The position numbers and the translations under genes were made by a program. From contig JAIXPC010000013.1 in assembly GCA_027486415.1 (NCBI GenBank), forward strand, positions 150,412 to 214,411: a DNA stretch of 64,000 nt, given 5' to 3'. This document shows positions 63,660-64,000 of the stretch, one piece after another; the first letter of the stretch is position 1; each line of letters opens with the position of its first letter. A model generated the notes under the pieces. The model saw only the letters and a list, made by a program, of their open reading frames with translations, did no database searches and was not told the DNA's origin. This DNA comes from Sphingomonadales bacterium. Its GTDB lineage: Bacteria; Pseudomonadota; Alphaproteobacteria; Sphingomonadales; Sphingomonadaceae.

Positions 63660-63692
63660 GTGTCTTCTCACCCTAATGCAGGATTTTGAACC

Positions 63693-64000
63693 ATGCCGCT
63701 GCTTCAGGCGTCCAAGTCGTACAAGCCCTTCGAATATCCCTGGGCCTATGATTTCTGGAAACGTCAGCAACAGATCCACTGGATGCCGGAAGAAGTTCCG
63801 CTGGGCGAGGATTGCCGTGACTGGGCGCAAAAGCTGACCGATCACGAGCGCAACCTGCTCACCCAGATCTTCCGCTTCTTCACCCAGGCCGACGTCGAGG
63901 TGCAGGATTGCTACCACGACAAATATGGCAGCGTGTTCAAGCCGACCGAAGTCAAGATGATGCTGACGTCGTTCTCCAACATGGAAACGATCCACATCGC
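63693..64000 (+). CDS. nrdB: Ribonucleoside-diphosphate reductase subunit beta (5' part)
   Basis: The first 102 codons of the class Ia small subunit, which houses the di-iron/tyrosyl radical. It begins 'MPLLQASKSYKPFEYPWAYD' and contains 'HWMPEEVPLGED', 'FFTQADVEVQDCYHDKY' with metal-site acids, and 'NMETIHIA' with the Glu-x-x-His pair. The radical Tyr would lie beyond base 64000. ATG 63693 gives the family N-terminus. Expression with nrdA may be modulated by the structured spacer. Confidence 0.92.
   Translation, partial: MPLLQASKSYKPFEYPWAYDFWKRQQQIHWMPEEVPLGEDCRDWAQKLTDHERNLLTQIFRFFTQADVEVQDCYHDKYGSVFKPTEVKMMLTSFSNMETIHI

Larger units (their letters stand above)
63265..63692. other. Hairpin-rich spacer between nrdA and nrdB
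   Basis: 428 bases with no convincing gene on either strand. It contains several strong inverted repeats: CCGGCCGG dyads (63313–63336), a 16-bp stem (63342–63389), a TTCG tetraloop hairpin (63467–63490) and a terminator-like hairpin (63611–63659) near the nrdB start. The density suggests a structured leader RNA for nrdB, but I cannot match it to a known riboswitch. Confidence 0.55.

Noticed and set aside
63265..63692. Cobalamin riboswitch in the nrdA–nrdB spacer
   Set aside because: Fragments such as GGTGCAA, CCACTG and CCTGCC occur, but not in the right order, and the B12 box core is missing.

Overview
The window is a gene-dense, G+C-rich stretch of an alphaproteobacterial chromosome. The gene content points to the order Sphingomonadales: a PEPxxWA-type C-terminal sorting protein, a one-chain indolepyruvate:ferredoxin oxidoreductase-type enzyme, several heteromeric-type acyl-CoA dehydrogenases, a DUF5117-type metalloprotease and a tRNA-Leu–tig–clpP–clpX neighbourhood. 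The order is inferred from content; no 16S gene is present. I see no plasmid, phage, IS element or CRISPR array.

Region 1 (1–13.9 kb) is catabolic. After a truncated metalloprotease, a cysteine-dioxygenase-like gene and a glycerate-kinase-like gene come two similar co-directional modules of CoA-ester genes. Module A is acyl-CoA dehydrogenase, thiolase, CaiB-type CoA-transferase and MaoC-like hydratase. Module B is acyl-CoA dehydrogenase, thiolase and CaiB-type transferase. An enoyl-CoA hydratase-family gene and a fused double acyl-CoA dehydrogenase follow on the other strand, and a further acyl-CoA dehydrogenase lies at 17.7 kb. Together they look like activation by CoA transfer followed by beta-oxidation-type chemistry on an unidentified branched, cyclic or dicarboxylic substrate.

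Region 2 (13.9–32.4 kb) holds serine dehydratase, alpha-galactosidase, a glycosyltransferase, two polytopic membrane proteins, aspartate carbamoyltransferase with a dihydroorotase-like partner that has lost its metal ligands, a Sel1/SPOR protein, an 1,143-residue indolepyruvate oxidoreductase, and an endonuclease-family/phospholipase D pair.

Region 3 (32.4–42.9 kb) holds a cold-shock protein with a clear terminator, a TPR-like exported protein, a PEPxxWA-CTERM protein, a two-component system whose sensor kinase is split by an in-frame ochre codon, formate-THF ligase, and a cyanide-insensitive-type cytochrome bd operon with an overlapping 37-codon DUF2474-like gene.

Region 4 (43–56 kb) is protein quality control and translation: tRNA-Leu(UAG), trigger factor with a His- and Lys/Ala-rich tail, two paralogous acyltransferases, clpP, clpX, a three-gene operon joined by GTGA overlaps, an M28 peptidase and ettA.

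Region 5 (56–64 kb) holds a PNPOx-like flavoprotein, an exported RidA protein, a beta-lactamase-fold hydrolase, a lipoprotein, class I fumarase and class Ia ribonucleotide reductase (nrdA and the start of nrdB). nrdA is preceded by possible NrdR boxes. A 428-bp hairpin-rich spacer separates it from nrdB.
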